From assembly GCA_004020645.1 (NCBI GenBank), contig SAQL01000010.1, positions 164,999 to 228,998 of the forward strand: a stretch of DNA of 64,000 nucleotides. The letters run 5' to 3'. The notes beneath the pieces are model-generated. The model was given only the letters and a program-made list of their open reading frames with translations, made no database searches and was not told the DNA's origin. Source of the stretch: Mesorhizobium sp. GTDB taxonomy: Bacteria; Pseudomonadota; Alphaproteobacteria; Rhizobiales; Rhizobiaceae. The position numbers were made by a program, and so were the translations under genes. Of this stretch, positions 43,637-52,401 are shown piece by piece (within the stretch, counting starts at the first letter, position 1; the number at the start of each line of letters is the position of its first letter).

Positions 43637-44563
43637 TCAGGCCCAGCCGTCGAAGAATTTTTCGCCGGCCTTGGCCCGCACGGTCCTGGCCGCGTGTTCG
43701 CCGATGCGGGCGGCATCCTGCGCCGGGCCTTCCCCGATGACCTCATGGGATTGCCTGCCGTCCGGCGAGATGATCAGCCCGGCGAAGAAAACCGTTCCGC
43801 CCGATATCGTCGCATGGCCGGCGATTGGCGTGCGGCACGATCCGTCGAGCGCCGCAAGGAAGGCGCGTTCGCAGGCCAGCGCCTGTCCGGTCGGCACGTC
43901 GTGGATTGCCGTCAGCATCCTTTCCACATCGAGGTCGCCGACGCGGCTTTCGATGCAGATCGCGCCTTGCCCAGGCGCCGGCGGAAAGGTGTCGAGCGGC
44001 ATCAGGTCGGTGACGACATTTTCGAGCCCGAGCCGCTTCAGCCCGGCATAGGCGAGGATGGTACCGTCGGCCTCGCCCTCGTCGAGCTTGCGCAGCCGTG
44101 TCTGCACATTGCCGCGGAACATCACCACGTCGAGGTCCGGCCGCATCCGCCGGATCAGTGCCTGGCGCCTGAGCGACGACGAGCCGACCTTCGCGCCGTG
44201 CGGCAATCCGGCGATCGTTTTTGCCGCCTTGCCGACGAAAGCATCGCGGGCATCCTCTCGCGGCAGGAAGGCGGCCAGTTCCAGCCCGTCGGGCAACACC
44301 GTCGGCATGTCCTTCGACGAATGCACTGCGATATCGATGCGGCGCGCCAGCAGCGCGTCCTCGATCTCTTTGGTGAACAGCCCCTTGCCGCCGGCTTCCG
44401 CCAGCGGCCGGTCCTGGATGCGGTCGCCGCTGGTCGAGATGACGACCACCTCGAACGCCTCAACCGGCATGCCGTGCGCCGCCATCAGCCGCGCCTGCGT
44501 TTCATGCGCCTGCGCCAGCGCCAGCGGGCTGCCGCGTGTTCCGATTTTCAAGGTTGTTTGCAT
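43637..44563 (-). CDS. hemC: Hydroxymethylbilane synthase (porphobilinogen deaminase)
   Basis: A 308-residue enzyme of heme biosynthesis that assembles four porphobilinogens into hydroxymethylbilane. Landmarks [22 protein letters not shown] and the dipyrromethane-cofactor Cys at about position 243 in [12 protein letters not shown] are present. ATG 44563 suits the family N-terminus; the longer reading from 44644 is unlikely. It is divergent from tsaD, with a 101-bp shared promoter region. Confidence 0.94.
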   Translation of the reverse strand: MQTTLKIGTRGSPLALAQAHETQARLMAAHGMPVEAFEVVVISTSGDRIQDRPLAEAGGKGLFTKEIEDALLARRIDIAVHSSKDMPTVLPDGLELAAFLPREDARDAFVGKAAKTIAGLPHGAKVGSSSLRRQALIRRMRPDLDVVMFRGNVQTRLRKLDEGEADGTILAYAGLKRLGLENVVTDLMPLDTFPPAPGQGAICIESRVGDLDVERMLTAIHDVPTGQALACERAFLAALDGSCRTPIAGHATISGGTVFFAGLIISPDGRQSHEVIGEGPAQDAARIGEHAARTVRAKAGEKFFDGWA

Positions 44564-44664
44564 GGCGCGCCGTCCGTGATAACCCCCGGCAGATTGAGGC
44601 CGTTTTCCCGGCTTTCTCCTAACGGGGAAAGGCTGGTTGTACAATCTCTAGGGATGGCGACGAA

Positions 44665-45753
44665 TTGATCCGCGTTCTGGGCATTGAGACGAGTTGCGAC
44701 GAGACCGCCGCCAGCGTGGTAGCGCTGGACGCGGGCGGCGCACCCAAAATCCTGTCAGATATCGTGCTCAGCCAGATCGAGGAGCATGCCGCCTTTGGCG
44801 GCGTCGTGCCGGAAATCGCCGCGCGCGCCCATGTCGAGGCGCTGGACGGCATCATCGAGGCAGCGCTCGCCGATTCGGGCGTCGAACTCGCCGACATCGA
44901 CGCCATCGCCGCGACTGCCGGCCCCGGCCTGGTCGGCGGGCTGATCGTCGGGCTGATGACGGCGAAAGCCATTGCCGCGGCCGCAAACAAGCCCCTGATC
45001 GCAATCAACCACCTCGAAGGCCATGCGCTGACCGCGCGGCTGACCGACGGGCTCGACTTTCCCTACCTGTTGCTGCTGGTGTCCGGCGGCCACACGCAGA
45101 TCGTCGCCGTGCGTGGCGTCGGCGACTACCAGCGCTGGGCGACAACCATCGACGATGCGCTCGGCGAAGCCTTCGACAAGACGGCCAAGATGCTCGGCCT
45201 GCCCTATCCCGGTGGACCGAATGTCGAGAAGGCGGCGGCGACCGGCGACGCCACGCGCTTCGCCTTCCCGCGGCCGATGAAAGGCTCGGCGCAGCCCGAT
45301 TTCTCCTTTTCCGGGCTGAAGACCGCCGTGCGCCAGGCGGCGACGGCCATCGCCCCATTGAGCGACCAGAACGTCGCCGACATCTGCGCCTCGTTCCAGG
45401 CGGCGGTGGCGGATGCGCTGGACGATCGTGTTTCGAGGGCTCTGAACCGATTCCGTCAGGAATTTCCAGGCGAGTTGCGGCCTGCGCTCGTTGTTGCCGG
45501 CGGCGTCGCCGCCAACCGGACGATCAAGACGACGCTGGAAGCCCGGTGCGAGAAAGCCGGCTTTGCCTTCGTCGCGCCGCCGCTCAAACTCTGCACCGAC
45601 AATGCGGCGATGATCGCCTGGGCCGGCATCGAACGGCTGCGCGCCGGCATATCAGGTGAAAACGCCGCCGATTTCGTGCCGCGCTCGCGCTGGCCGCTGG
45701 ACAGCATCTCTGCCCCGATGGTCGGCTCGGGCCGGCGCGGGGCCAAGGCATGA
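44665..45753 (+). CDS. tsaD: tRNA N6-adenosine threonylcarbamoyltransferase
   Basis: A 362-residue enzyme of the Kae1/TsaD family that transfers the threonylcarbamoyl group to A37 of tRNAs reading ANN codons. Motifs: [10 protein letters not shown] at the N-terminus, metal-binding [20 protein letters not shown], and [10 protein letters not shown]. The start is TTG 44665, read as [13 protein letters not shown]; an ATG at 44654 is out of frame and stops after four codons. The stop overlaps gpsA by 4 bp (ATGA). Confidence 0.93.
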   Translation: MIRVLGIETSCDETAASVVALDAGGAPKILSDIVLSQIEEHAAFGGVVPEIAARAHVEALDGIIEAALADSGVELADIDAIAATAGPGLVGGLIVGLMTAKAIAAAANKPLIAINHLEGHALTARLTDGLDFPYLLLLVSGGHTQIVAVRGVGDYQRWATTIDDALGEAFDKTAKMLGLPYPGGPNVEKAAATGDATRFAFPRPMKGSAQPDFSFSGLKTAVRQAATAIAPLSDQNVADICASFQAAVADALDDRVSRALNRFRQEFPGELRPALVVAGGVAANRTIKTTLEARCEKAGFAFVAPPLKLCTDNAAMIAWAGIERLRAGISGENAADFVPRSRWPLDSISAPMVGSGRRGAKA

Positions 45754-46760
45754 CCGGTAGCGGGCAGAAGGCGCCAAGCGGCTGGCGCATTGCCGTGCTC
45801 GGCGGCGGTGCCTGGGGCACGGCACTGGCGCTGGCCATGTTGCGAGCCGGTCATTTCGTCCGCCTCTATGCGCGCGACCCGGAGACCGTCGCCGCTATCG
45901 ACCGTGGCGAAAATCCGCGCTATCTGCCGGGCATCGCGCTCCAGGCCGGCATCGTGGCAACGAGCGACATCGAGGCCGCGCTCGACGGCGCCGACTGCGT
46001 TCTGGCGGTGGCGCCGGCGCAGTCGCTGCGCGCCATGCTAACGACTGCGAAAACGGACATGCCGAGCGGCGTCCCGCTGGTTCTCTGCGCCAAGGGCATC
46101 GAGCGCGATACCGGCGCATTGCTGTCGGCGATTGTCGACGAGATCCTGCCTGAAAATCCGGTCGCCGCCCTGTCGGGCCCGAGCTTCGCCACCGACGTCG
46201 CCAGGGGCCTGCCGACGGCGGTGGTGGTCGCCGCCCGCAACGAGGATCTGGCGGCCGATCTTGCCGCCCGCTTCTCGGCGCAGAACCTGCGCTGCTATTC
46301 GAGCGACGATCTCATCGGCGTCGAGATCGGCGGCGCGCTGAAGAACGTCTTCGCCATTGCCGCCGGCGCGGTCACCGGCGCCGGGCTCGGCGCCAGCGCC
46401 CAGGCCGCCATGGTGACGCGCGGCTTTGTCGAATTGCGCCGCATCGGCGCTGCCTTCGGCGCCAGGCCGGAAACGCTGATGGGGCTTTCCGGCCTCGGCG
46501 ATCTGCTGCTGACCTGCTCGTCCGCCCAGTCGCGCAATTTCGCCTACGGGCTGGCGCTGGGGCAAGGCAAGCCGCTTGCCGGGCTGCGCTTGGCCGAAGG
46601 CGTGCCGACGGCGGCGATCGCCGCCCGCATCGCCACCGAACGCAAGATCGACGCGCCGATCATCACCGCCGTCGCCGCCATACTGGACGGCACGATCACC
46701 ATCCGCCAGGCTGTGTCGGCGCTGATGACAAGGCCGCTGAAGACCGAAAGCGACGTGTAA
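45750..46760 (+). CDS. gpsA: Glycerol-3-phosphate dehydrogenase [NAD(P)+]
   Basis: A 336-residue cytoplasmic dehydrogenase that reduces dihydroxyacetone phosphate to sn-glycerol 3-phosphate for phospholipid synthesis. Motifs: [23 protein letters not shown], catalytic Lys in [13 protein letters not shown] and GLGDLLLTC. It overlaps tsaD by 4 bp, a linkage common in alphaproteobacteria. The YciI gene follows. Confidence 0.94.
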   Translation: MTGSGQKAPSGWRIAVLGGGAWGTALALAMLRAGHFVRLYARDPETVAAIDRGENPRYLPGIALQAGIVATSDIEAALDGADCVLAVAPAQSLRAMLTTAKTDMPSGVPLVLCAKGIERDTGALLSAIVDEILPENPVAALSGPSFATDVARGLPTAVVVAARNEDLAADLAARFSAQNLRCYSSDDLIGVEIGGALKNVFAIAAGAVTGAGLGASAQAAMVTRGFVELRRIGAAFGARPETLMGLSGLGDLLLTCSSAQSRNFAYGLALGQGKPLAGLRLAEGVPTAAIAARIATERKIDAPIITAVAAILDGTITIRQAVSALMTRPLKTESDV

Positions 46761-46785
46761 CCTCGAACGATCCGGAGATGGAAAG

Positions 46786-47082
46786 ATGCTGTTTGCTTTG
46801 ATTTGCAAGGACAGGGCCGGACGCCTGCAGGTGCGGCTGGATACGCGGCCCGAGCATGTTGCCTTCCTGGAAGGATTGAACGGCGAGAAGAAGCTGGCCT
46901 TCGCCGGTCCGTTCCTCGACGCCGACGGCAAGCCGAACGGCAGCCTCGTCGTGGTCGAGGCGCCCGATCTGGCCGCGGCAGAGGCGCTATCGGCAGCAGA
47001 CCCCTACGCCAAGGCCGGGCTGTTCGAAAGCGTCGAAATCCGGCAATGGAATTGGACCTTCAACAAGCCGGCGAGCGCATGA
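46786..47082 (+). CDS. YciI-family protein, after gpsA
   Basis: A 98-residue ferredoxin-like protein. Landmarks: CKDRAGRLQVRLDTRPEHVAFLE, LDADGKPNGSLVVVEA, DPYAKAGLFESVEIRQW. YciI proteins contain a His-Asp pair resembling a catalytic site, but the substrate is unknown. It follows gpsA by 25 bp and is a constant neighbour in this group. Its TGA stop is inside a palindromic repeat element. Confidence 0.87.
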   Translation: MLFALICKDRAGRLQVRLDTRPEHVAFLEGLNGEKKLAFAGPFLDADGKPNGSLVVVEAPDLAAAEALSAADPYAKAGLFESVEIRQWNWTFNKPASA

Positions 47083-47175
47083 CCCCGAAAATCGGAATCG
47101 ATTTTCGGAAAGGATCATGCGCAAAATCAAAGTGCCACAGCGTCCTTTGCGCGTCTGAAAGACGCGCGGCGCTGT
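47077..47175. repeat. Dispersed palindromic repeat, two hairpins
   Basis: First hairpin GCATGACCCCGAAAATC / GATTTTCGGAAAGGATCATGC, then a second around GCGTCCTTTGCGCGTC with AGACGCGCGGCGCT. It shares the AATCGGAATCGATTTT core and GCGTCCTTTGCGCGTC block with 51759-51868. The YciI stop codon lies in the first arm. Confidence 0.7.
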
Positions 47176-47209
47176 AGCTGATTTCCAGCCGCCAGGAGGA
47201 GCAAAAACG

Positions 47210-47635
47210 ATGAACTACTGGCTGTTCAAATCCGAACCCTCGGTCTTCTCCTTCGAGGACCTCAAGGCGAAGGGCAAGGCCGGCACGCAATGGGACGGCG
47301 TGCGCAACTATGCGGCGCGCAACAACATGAAGGCGATGCGGATCGGCGATCTCGGCTTTTTCTACCATTCCAACGACGGGCTCGACGTGGTCGGCATCGT
47401 CGAGGTCTGCGCGCTGGCCCATCAGGACACCACGTCAGATGATCCACGCTGGGAATGCGTCGATATCCGCGCCGTCAAGGATGTGCCGAAGCCGGTGACG
47501 CTGGAACAGGTCAAGGCCAATCCCAAGCTTGCCGAGATGGCACTGGTCCGGCTCGGACGGCTTTCAGTGCAGCCGGTGACGCCGGCCGAATGGACAGAGG
47601 TCTGCCGCATGGGCGGCCTGACGCCGGCTCCGTGA
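47210..47635 (+). CDS. EVE-domain protein
   Basis: A 141-residue protein consisting of a single EVE domain (NYWLFKSEPSVFSFEDL, WDGVRNYAARNNMKAM, FFYHSNDGL, PVTPAEWTEVCRMGGL). The PUA-like fold is thought to bind modified bases in DNA or RNA. A strong AGGAGGAG precedes the ATG. The stop overlaps the GTG start of the methyltransferase, so the two are translationally coupled. Confidence 0.9.
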   Translation: MNYWLFKSEPSVFSFEDLKAKGKAGTQWDGVRNYAARNNMKAMRIGDLGFFYHSNDGLDVVGIVEVCALAHQDTTSDDPRWECVDIRAVKDVPKPVTLEQVKANPKLAEMALVRLGRLSVQPVTPAEWTEVCRMGGLTPAP

Positions 47636-48288
47636 CGGCGCTGACGCCAAACAGCGCGAGAAACTTCATCCTCGACAACACCGCGCTGGTGGCGCCGCCG
47701 CATGTGCCTGAGATCCTGTTGCATCTGGCCGACGAAGCGCATGACCTGTGGCAGCGGACCGAGGACGAACTGGCCGAAATCGGCCTGCCACCGCCTTTCT
47801 GGGCCTTCGCCTGGGCCGGCGGCCAAGGCCTTGCCCGCTACATACTCGACAATCCGGCTGATGTGCAGGGCAAGCGCGTGCTCGACTTTGCCTCCGGTTC
47901 CGGCCTTGTCGCCATTGCGGCGGCGAAGGCCGGCGCGGCAGAGGTGATCGCCGCCGACATCGACCCGTTCTGCGCGACGGCGATCCGCCTCAACGCCGAG
48001 GCCAATGGCGTCGGGATAAAGTTCCTCGGCTCGGACTGCATCGGAACCGATGAGGGTTGGGATGTGGTCCTGGCCGGCGACGTCTTCTACGACAAATCCT
48101 TCGCCGACCGGCTGATGCCATGGTTCGCGATGCTGAAGGCGCGCGGCGCCGACATCCTCGTTGGCGATCCCGGCCGCTCCTATCTGCCGAAGACCGGGCT
48201 GGAACCGCTTGCCGTCTATGAAGTGGCGGTAACCCGGGCGCTGGAAGACGTCCTGGTCAAGCGCACGACCGTCTGGCGGTTTGCTTGA
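47632..48288 (+). CDS. METTL20-like protein-lysine methyltransferase (ETF-beta type)
   Basis: A 218-residue class I SAM methyltransferase. Motif I is VLDFASGSGLVAIAAA, with EVIAADIDPF following; FWAFAWAGGQGLARYI and VGDPGRSYLPK match METTL20-type enzymes, which methylate the beta subunit of electron transfer flavoprotein. GTG 47632 overlaps the EVE stop (GTGA); earlier starts lie inside the EVE gene. Substrate is inferred from family. Confidence 0.82.
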   Translation: MTALTPNSARNFILDNTALVAPPHVPEILLHLADEAHDLWQRTEDELAEIGLPPPFWAFAWAGGQGLARYILDNPADVQGKRVLDFASGSGLVAIAAAKAGAAEVIAADIDPFCATAIRLNAEANGVGIKFLGSDCIGTDEGWDVVLAGDVFYDKSFADRLMPWFAMLKARGADILVGDPGRSYLPKTGLEPLAVYEVAVTRALEDVLVKRTTVWRFA

Positions 48289-48337
48289 CGGCACCGCCGA
48301 ACAGGCGTTCCATCACGCATCGACCGGGAGGGACATC

Positions 48338-48760
48338 GTGGATTTTTCAGCAGTAAACTGGCTGGCGGTGATCGTCGCCGCGGTGGTGGCGTGGTTGTTC
48401 GGCGCTGCATGGTACATGGGCCTGAGCAAGCCCTGGCTCAAGGCCGCCAAGATTGATCCGGCGACCATGAGTAAATCGCCGCTGCCCTTCGTCATCAGCT
48501 TCGTCGCGGAAATTATCATGGCGCTCGTCATGTCCCTGGTCATCGGAGCGATGACCGGTGGCGAACCGAGCCTCGTTGCCGGGCTCGTCTTCGGCTTCGT
48601 TCTCTGGCTGGGATTCGTTGCCACGACGCTATCCGTCAATCATCGTTACCAAGGTTTCGGCTGGGATCTGACCATCATAGACTGCGGCCACTGGCTTGGC
48701 GTGCTGCTTATCATCGGCGCGGTGATCGGCTGGTTCGGCGCGGCGGACGTCGCCGGCTGA
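48338..48760 (+). CDS. DUF1761 membrane protein
   Basis: A 140-residue protein with four membrane segments, starting VDFSAVNWLAVIVAAVVAW and containing AAWYMGLSKPWLKA, typical of DUF1761. Function unknown. GTG 48338 follows GGGAGGGACATC. It follows the methyltransferase gene by 49 bp and ends 57 bp from the converging LysR gene. Confidence 0.82.
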   Translation: MDFSAVNWLAVIVAAVVAWLFGAAWYMGLSKPWLKAAKIDPATMSKSPLPFVISFVAEIIMALVMSLVIGAMTGGEPSLVAGLVFGFVLWLGFVATTLSVNHRYQGFGWDLTIIDCGHWLGVLLIIGAVIGWFGAADVAG

Positions 48761-48817
48761 CCTGCCGCCACGAATAGGTCGACGACTGCCGGCTGATCGC
48801 TCAGAGCGACCAAAAGC

Positions 48818-49753
48818 TCATCCAAGCGACGTGTCCGGCTGCGGGTTGTGAACTTCGTTCAGGAGCCAATCCCTGAACGCCACGATCCTGGGGTCGTTGG
48901 CCGATGCGATGGGATAGACCAGGAAATAGGCGAAGTCGGGCGGAACCTTGATGCCGAGTTCGAAGGGCCGGATCAGCCGGCCCTCGGAAAGGTCGCTTGC
49001 CACCATCGCAAAATCGGCGAGTGCGACGGCATTGCCGTCGAGCGCGGCCTGTACGGCGTCGGTCGAGGTGCCGAACACGATTGTCCGGCTGTCGTCGAAA
49101 TCGTCGACGCCGGCCGCCGCCATCCACATCCGCCAATTCGGCCAGGTCACGCCTTGTCGCGCCCACTCGATATGGGCGAGCGTGTGATGGAAGAGATCGC
49201 GTGGCTCGCGCAGCGGCGGGCCGGAGGCCAGCAGGCTGGGGCTGCACACAGGGATGATGACATTTTCGAACAGCCGGTGGGTGTAAAGGCCCGGATATTT
49301 TCCCGCGCCGAAACGGATGCCGACATCGACGTCGTCCAGTTCGAAATCGCGCAATTCGGAGGCAATGTCGAAGCGGAGCTCAATGCCCGGCCGCTGCTTG
49401 CGAAAATCGTCGACCCGCCGCATCAGCCATTTTGTCGCGAACTGGGCGTCGAGGGTCACTTTCAGCAGCGCCGTTCCGCGCGCCATCTTGTGCGCCCGTG
49501 AGACTGCCCGGCCAAGCAGGTCGAGCGCGTCGGTCGAGGCCTCGAACAGCACCGCGCCCGCCTCCGTCAGCCGGATCGTGCGGCTGGTACGCGTGAACAG
49601 CACGATGCCGAGCTGATCCTCGATTTCCTTGATCTGGTGGCTGACCGCGGCCGGCGTCAGGCCGAGCTCGTCTGCGGCGCGGGTGAAATTGAGGTGCCGG
49701 GCCGCCGCTTCCAGCGTCCTCAGCGCACGGGTTCCGGGCAGCAGGCGAGCCAT
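48818..49753 (-). CDS. LysR-family regulator, GcvA-like
   Basis: A 311-residue LysR regulator. The HTH is FTRAADELGLTPAAVSHQIKEIEDQLG near residues 23-50 (landmark LTPAAVSHQI), followed by the substrate-binding effector domain with the GcvA-like GIRFGAGKYPGL segment. ATG 49753 fits LysR N-termini (ARLLPGTRALRTLEAAAR); a longer reading to 49996 runs through the divergent promoter. It probably controls the divergent DUF1127 gene or genes elsewhere. Confidence 0.88.
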   Translation of the reverse strand: MARLLPGTRALRTLEAAARHLNFTRAADELGLTPAAVSHQIKEIEDQLGIVLFTRTSRTIRLTEAGAVLFEASTDALDLLGRAVSRAHKMARGTALLKVTLDAQFATKWLMRRVDDFRKQRPGIELRFDIASELRDFELDDVDVGIRFGAGKYPGLYTHRLFENVIIPVCSPSLLASGPPLREPRDLFHHTLAHIEWARQGVTWPNWRMWMAAAGVDDFDDSRTIVFGTSTDAVQAALDGNAVALADFAMVASDLSEGRLIRPFELGIKVPPDFAYFLVYPIASANDPRIVAFRDWLLNEVHNPQPDTSLG

Positions 49754-49917
49754 CAGAGTAGGACGAGAAGAGGCCGGTCGAGCATTTCCAATCCTCAAAC
49801 AAAACTTGAAGATGCTGAGAAAACTACTCGTTTCTCGTTTTAATTTCAATCCGTCATGATGTGACCATCGAACAAACATCAAGCCGGATTTGATATCCGG
49901 AGAAGCGGATTGCAACC

Positions 49918-50154
49918 ATGTCTCACATTGCCTTGAGCTCTGAAACCATCCGCCCGGCCTGGCTGCGCGCGGTGTCTGATTGGTTCCGCCATGCAAAAAT
50001 CGCGATCAACCTCCCGCATGAGAACGTCGAGGATCTTCCGGACCGCCAATTGCGCGACATCGGCGCCGAACGCAAGGACGTCGCACACGTGATGGACCGG
50101 GAACTCGGCCGGTTGGGTCTGCTCGACATCGGCTGGCAGAGGCCGCGGAAGTAG
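49918..50154 (+). CDS. DUF1127-like small protein
   Basis: A 78-residue protein whose C-terminal half ENVEDLPDRQLRDIGAERKDVAHVM matches the DUF1127 motif (LSDRQLRDIGL-type). Such small Arg-rich proteins in rhizobia affect carbon metabolism or RNA turnover. It is divergent from the LysR gene. Its TAG stop is made by the first unit of an 8-bp tandem repeat. Confidence 0.75.
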   Translation: MSHIALSSETIRPAWLRAVSDWFRHAKIAINLPHENVEDLPDRQLRDIGAERKDVAHVMDRELGRLGLLDIGWQRPRK

Positions 50155-50310
50155 GGGAGTAGGGGAGTAGGGGAGTAGGGAACGAAAAGGCAAGCGACGC
50201 GCCTGCACAATCCTACTGACACTTTCTTCCTGCCCTACTGCCCTACTGCCCTACTGCCCTACTGCCCTACTGCCCTACTGCCCTACTGCCCTACTCCCCT
50301 ACTCCCCTAC
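50151..50310. repeat. Inverted 8-bp minisatellite, (GTAGGGGA)n and (CCCTACTG)n
   Basis: Left tract at 50151-50180: about 3.75 copies of GTAGGGGA. Right tract at 50233-50310: seven CCCTACTG, two CCCTACTC and a partial copy. The two tracts are reverse complements around a 50-bp spacer, so RNA from either strand can form a long hairpin. The stop codons of the converging DUF1127 and L,D-transpeptidase genes lie in the outermost units. Confidence 0.92.
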
Positions 50311-50903
50311 CTCACCACCCTCATCACCGTGCGGTCCGACAGCAGCGGCAACAGCCGGGCCATCGTGCGTGCCGTCACCGCGACGCAGCCTTGCGTCGGC
50401 GTGAAGCCGGGGCGCGCCAGGTGAAAGAAGATCGCGCTGCCGCGCCCGCGCCGACGCGGCGCAATGTTCCAGTCGAGCACCAGGCAGGCATCATAAAGCC
50501 GATCGGCGCGCAGCATCCGCTCATGGCTGGCGCCATAGGGAATCTTGACCGGACGGTTGTAGTTGCGGTCCTCGGGCACTTCGCACCAGCCGAGGTTGCG
50601 ACCGATCGGCGTCATCGCCAATCGGGTTTTGCGGCCGCCGGGGAATTGATCCCCGCGAAAATATCCCGACAGGATCCGCATCGGACCAAGCGGCGTGGCG
50701 CCGTCGCCTTCGCGTTTGCCGGCTGATATGCCGCCGCGCCCCAGCGCACAGGAAAACACCAGTTTGCCGGCCTGCAGGAGCCCCTGGCTGGGGTGGCCGG
50801 GCCTGGCGCGCACGGTGAGAACCCGAAGCCCTTTTCGCAAAAATGCGCTCGCCTCATTGCACGCGCGTTTTTTCTTGTATGATCGTGCCACGGAACAAAT
50901 CAC
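50307..50903 (-). CDS. L,D-transpeptidase (YkuD domain) family protein
   Basis: A protein of up to 198 residues whose core (VRARPGHPSQGLL to the end) is a YkuD-type domain. It contains the catalytic Cys in TPTQGCVAVT and preceding IFFHLA, the usual H-x(n)-GC arrangement. Such enzymes form or modify 3-3 peptidoglycan cross-links or anchor outer-membrane protein. No signal peptide is visible. GTG 50903 is the longest start; a GTG or TTG nearer the conserved VRARPG may be the true one. The TAG stop is in the minisatellite. Confidence 0.8.
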   Translation of the reverse strand: MICSVARSYKKKRACNEASAFLRKGLRVLTVRARPGHPSQGLLQAGKLVFSCALGRGGISAGKREGDGATPLGPMRILSGYFRGDQFPGGRKTRLAMTPIGRNLGWCEVPEDRNYNRPVKIPYGASHERMLRADRLYDACLVLDWNIAPRRRGRGSAIFFHLARPGFTPTQGCVAVTARTMARLLPLLSDRTVMRVVR

Positions 50904-50987
50904 TGTGATCGGCTGTTGTGCCGGTCAGCTTCCGCATAAACAGGCAGCGGTCAACTGAATTTTCTTTTCAAAACAACGGATTGATCC

Positions 50988-51671
50988 ATGACTTCACGCA
51001 CCATTCTGATCGTCGATGACGATGACGACCTGCGCGGCACACTCGTCGAGCAATTATCTCTCTATGAGGAATTCGACGTCCTGCAGGAATCAACCGCCGC
51101 CAAAGGCATCGCCACGGCCCGCGGCGGCCTCATCGATCTGCTCATCATGGATGTCGGCCTGCCCGACATGGATGGCCGGGAGGCGGTGAAGATACTGCGC
51201 AAGGGCGGCTACAAGTCGCCCATCATCATGCTGACGGGGCACGACACCGATTCCGACACGATCCTCGGCCTCGAAGCCGGCGCCAACGACTATGTCACCA
51301 AGCCGTTCCGCTTTGCGGTTCTTTTGGCCCGCATCCGTGCCCAGCTTCGCCAGCATGAGCAGAGCGAAGACGCCACCTTTTCGGTCGGCCCCTACACTTT
51401 CAAGCCCAGCCAGAAGCTTCTGATCGACCAGCGCGGCGCCAAGGTGCGGCTGACCGAAAAGGAAGCCTCGATCATCAAGTATCTCTATCGCGCCGACCAG
51501 AAGGTGGTGACGCGCGACGTGCTGCTCGAGGAAGTCTGGGGCTACAATTCCGGCGTCACCACGCACACGCTGGAAACCCACGTCTATCGGCTGCGCCAGA
51601 AGATCGAGCGCGATCCTTCCAATGCAGAAATTCTCGTGACGGAAAGCGGCGGCTATAAGCTGGTTCCTTAA
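50988..51671 (+). CDS. OmpR-family response regulator, orphan
   Basis: A 227-residue two-component regulator. The receiver domain has acidic pocket DDDDD near residue 10, phosphoacceptor Asp55 in IMDVGLPDMDG, Thr in MLTGHD and Lys in VTKPFR. The C-terminal winged helix includes LTEKEASIIKYLYR and THTLETHVYRLRQKIE. There is no histidine kinase nearby, so its partner is elsewhere. It is followed by a repeat and a cyclic-nucleotide-binding protein. Confidence 0.9.
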   Translation: MTSRTILIVDDDDDLRGTLVEQLSLYEEFDVLQESTAAKGIATARGGLIDLLIMDVGLPDMDGREAVKILRKGGYKSPIIMLTGHDTDSDTILGLEAGANDYVTKPFRFAVLLARIRAQLRQHEQSEDATFSVGPYTFKPSQKLLIDQRGAKVRLTEKEASIIKYLYRADQKVVTRDVLLEEVWGYNSGVTTHTLETHVYRLRQKIERDPSNAEILVTESGGYKLVP

Positions 51672-51758
51672 ACATTTAATCATCCAATGAGTGGTCGGGG
51701 CGGGACCGCTTTTCGGGTACGATCCTGAGACTGGAGGTGGTTCTGGATCGAACTCGCT

Positions 51759-51868
51759 GACGCATCGGACCAAAAATCGGAATCGATTTTTTTGGAAAGC
51801 ACGGTGCGTCGATTTCAAAGCGTTTAGAGCGTCCTTTGCGCGTCCAAAGGGAGGCTCGGCGCTCTAAG
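51759..51868. repeat. Dispersed palindromic repeat, second copy of 47077 type
   Basis: Contains AAAATCGGAATCGATTTTTT, then GCGTTTAGAGCGTCCTTTGC, GCGTCCAAAGGGAGGC and GGCGCTCTAA. It shares its core and GCGTCCTTTGCGCGTC with the element at 47077. It lies between the response regulator and the cyclic-nucleotide-binding gene; the rest of that gap shows no gene. Confidence 0.7.
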
Positions 51869-51903
51869 GAGGGATTGGACTGGCCGTTCGGGGACATAGC
51901 TAG

Positions 51904-52359
51904 ATGGCGTTGGATGACGACATCCGCATCCTGTCCGCCGTGAGGCTCTTCGAAGGCTTCACGGAGGAACAGTTGCGTCTGCTCGCCTTTGGCGCGGAAA
52001 CCACCAGGCTGCAGGCCGACCACAAGCTTTACCGCGAGGACGACGAGGCCGATTGCGCCTATATCGTGGTCAGCGGGCGCATTGTGCTGTATCGCGAGCA
52101 GGATGGCGCCCGCGTCCCGATAGGAACGGCCGGCCCCGGTACGATGCTGAGCGAACTGGCGCTGATCGCCGACACCAACCGGCTGACCAGCGCATCCGCC
52201 GAGATCGATTCGGAAGTGCTGCGGCTCAGCCGCAAGATGTTCCGCCGCATCCTGGAGGAGTATCCCGATGTCGCGGTCCATCTGCACCAGCGCATCTCCG
52301 AGGATTTTCAGGCATTGATCCGCCGCATTGAGAAACTGGCGCCGCGATTCGACAACTGA
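51904..52359 (+). CDS. Single-domain cyclic-nucleotide-binding protein (Crp-like sensor, no HTH)
   Basis: A 151-residue protein consisting of one cNMP-binding domain (LFEGFTEEQLRLLAFGAE, GRIVLYREQDG, GPGTMLSELALI) and a C-terminal helix. No DNA-binding domain. The region GTMLSELALIADTNRLTSA replaces the canonical phosphate-binding cassette, so ligand binding is uncertain. Downstream of the orphan response regulator, but with 232 bp and a repeat between. Confidence 0.83.
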   Translation: MALDDDIRILSAVRLFEGFTEEQLRLLAFGAETTRLQADHKLYREDDEADCAYIVVSGRIVLYREQDGARVPIGTAGPGTMLSELALIADTNRLTSASAEIDSEVLRLSRKMFRRILEEYPDVAVHLHQRISEDFQALIRRIEKLAPRFDN

Positions 52360-52401
52360 GCGGGCAGCGGTGGTACGGAACTTTTGAAACGCCGGAGGGA
52401 C

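Noticed and set aside
50233..50310. CRISPR-like array
   Set aside because: The unit is 8 bp with no spacers; it is a simple tandem repeat and no cas gene is in the window.
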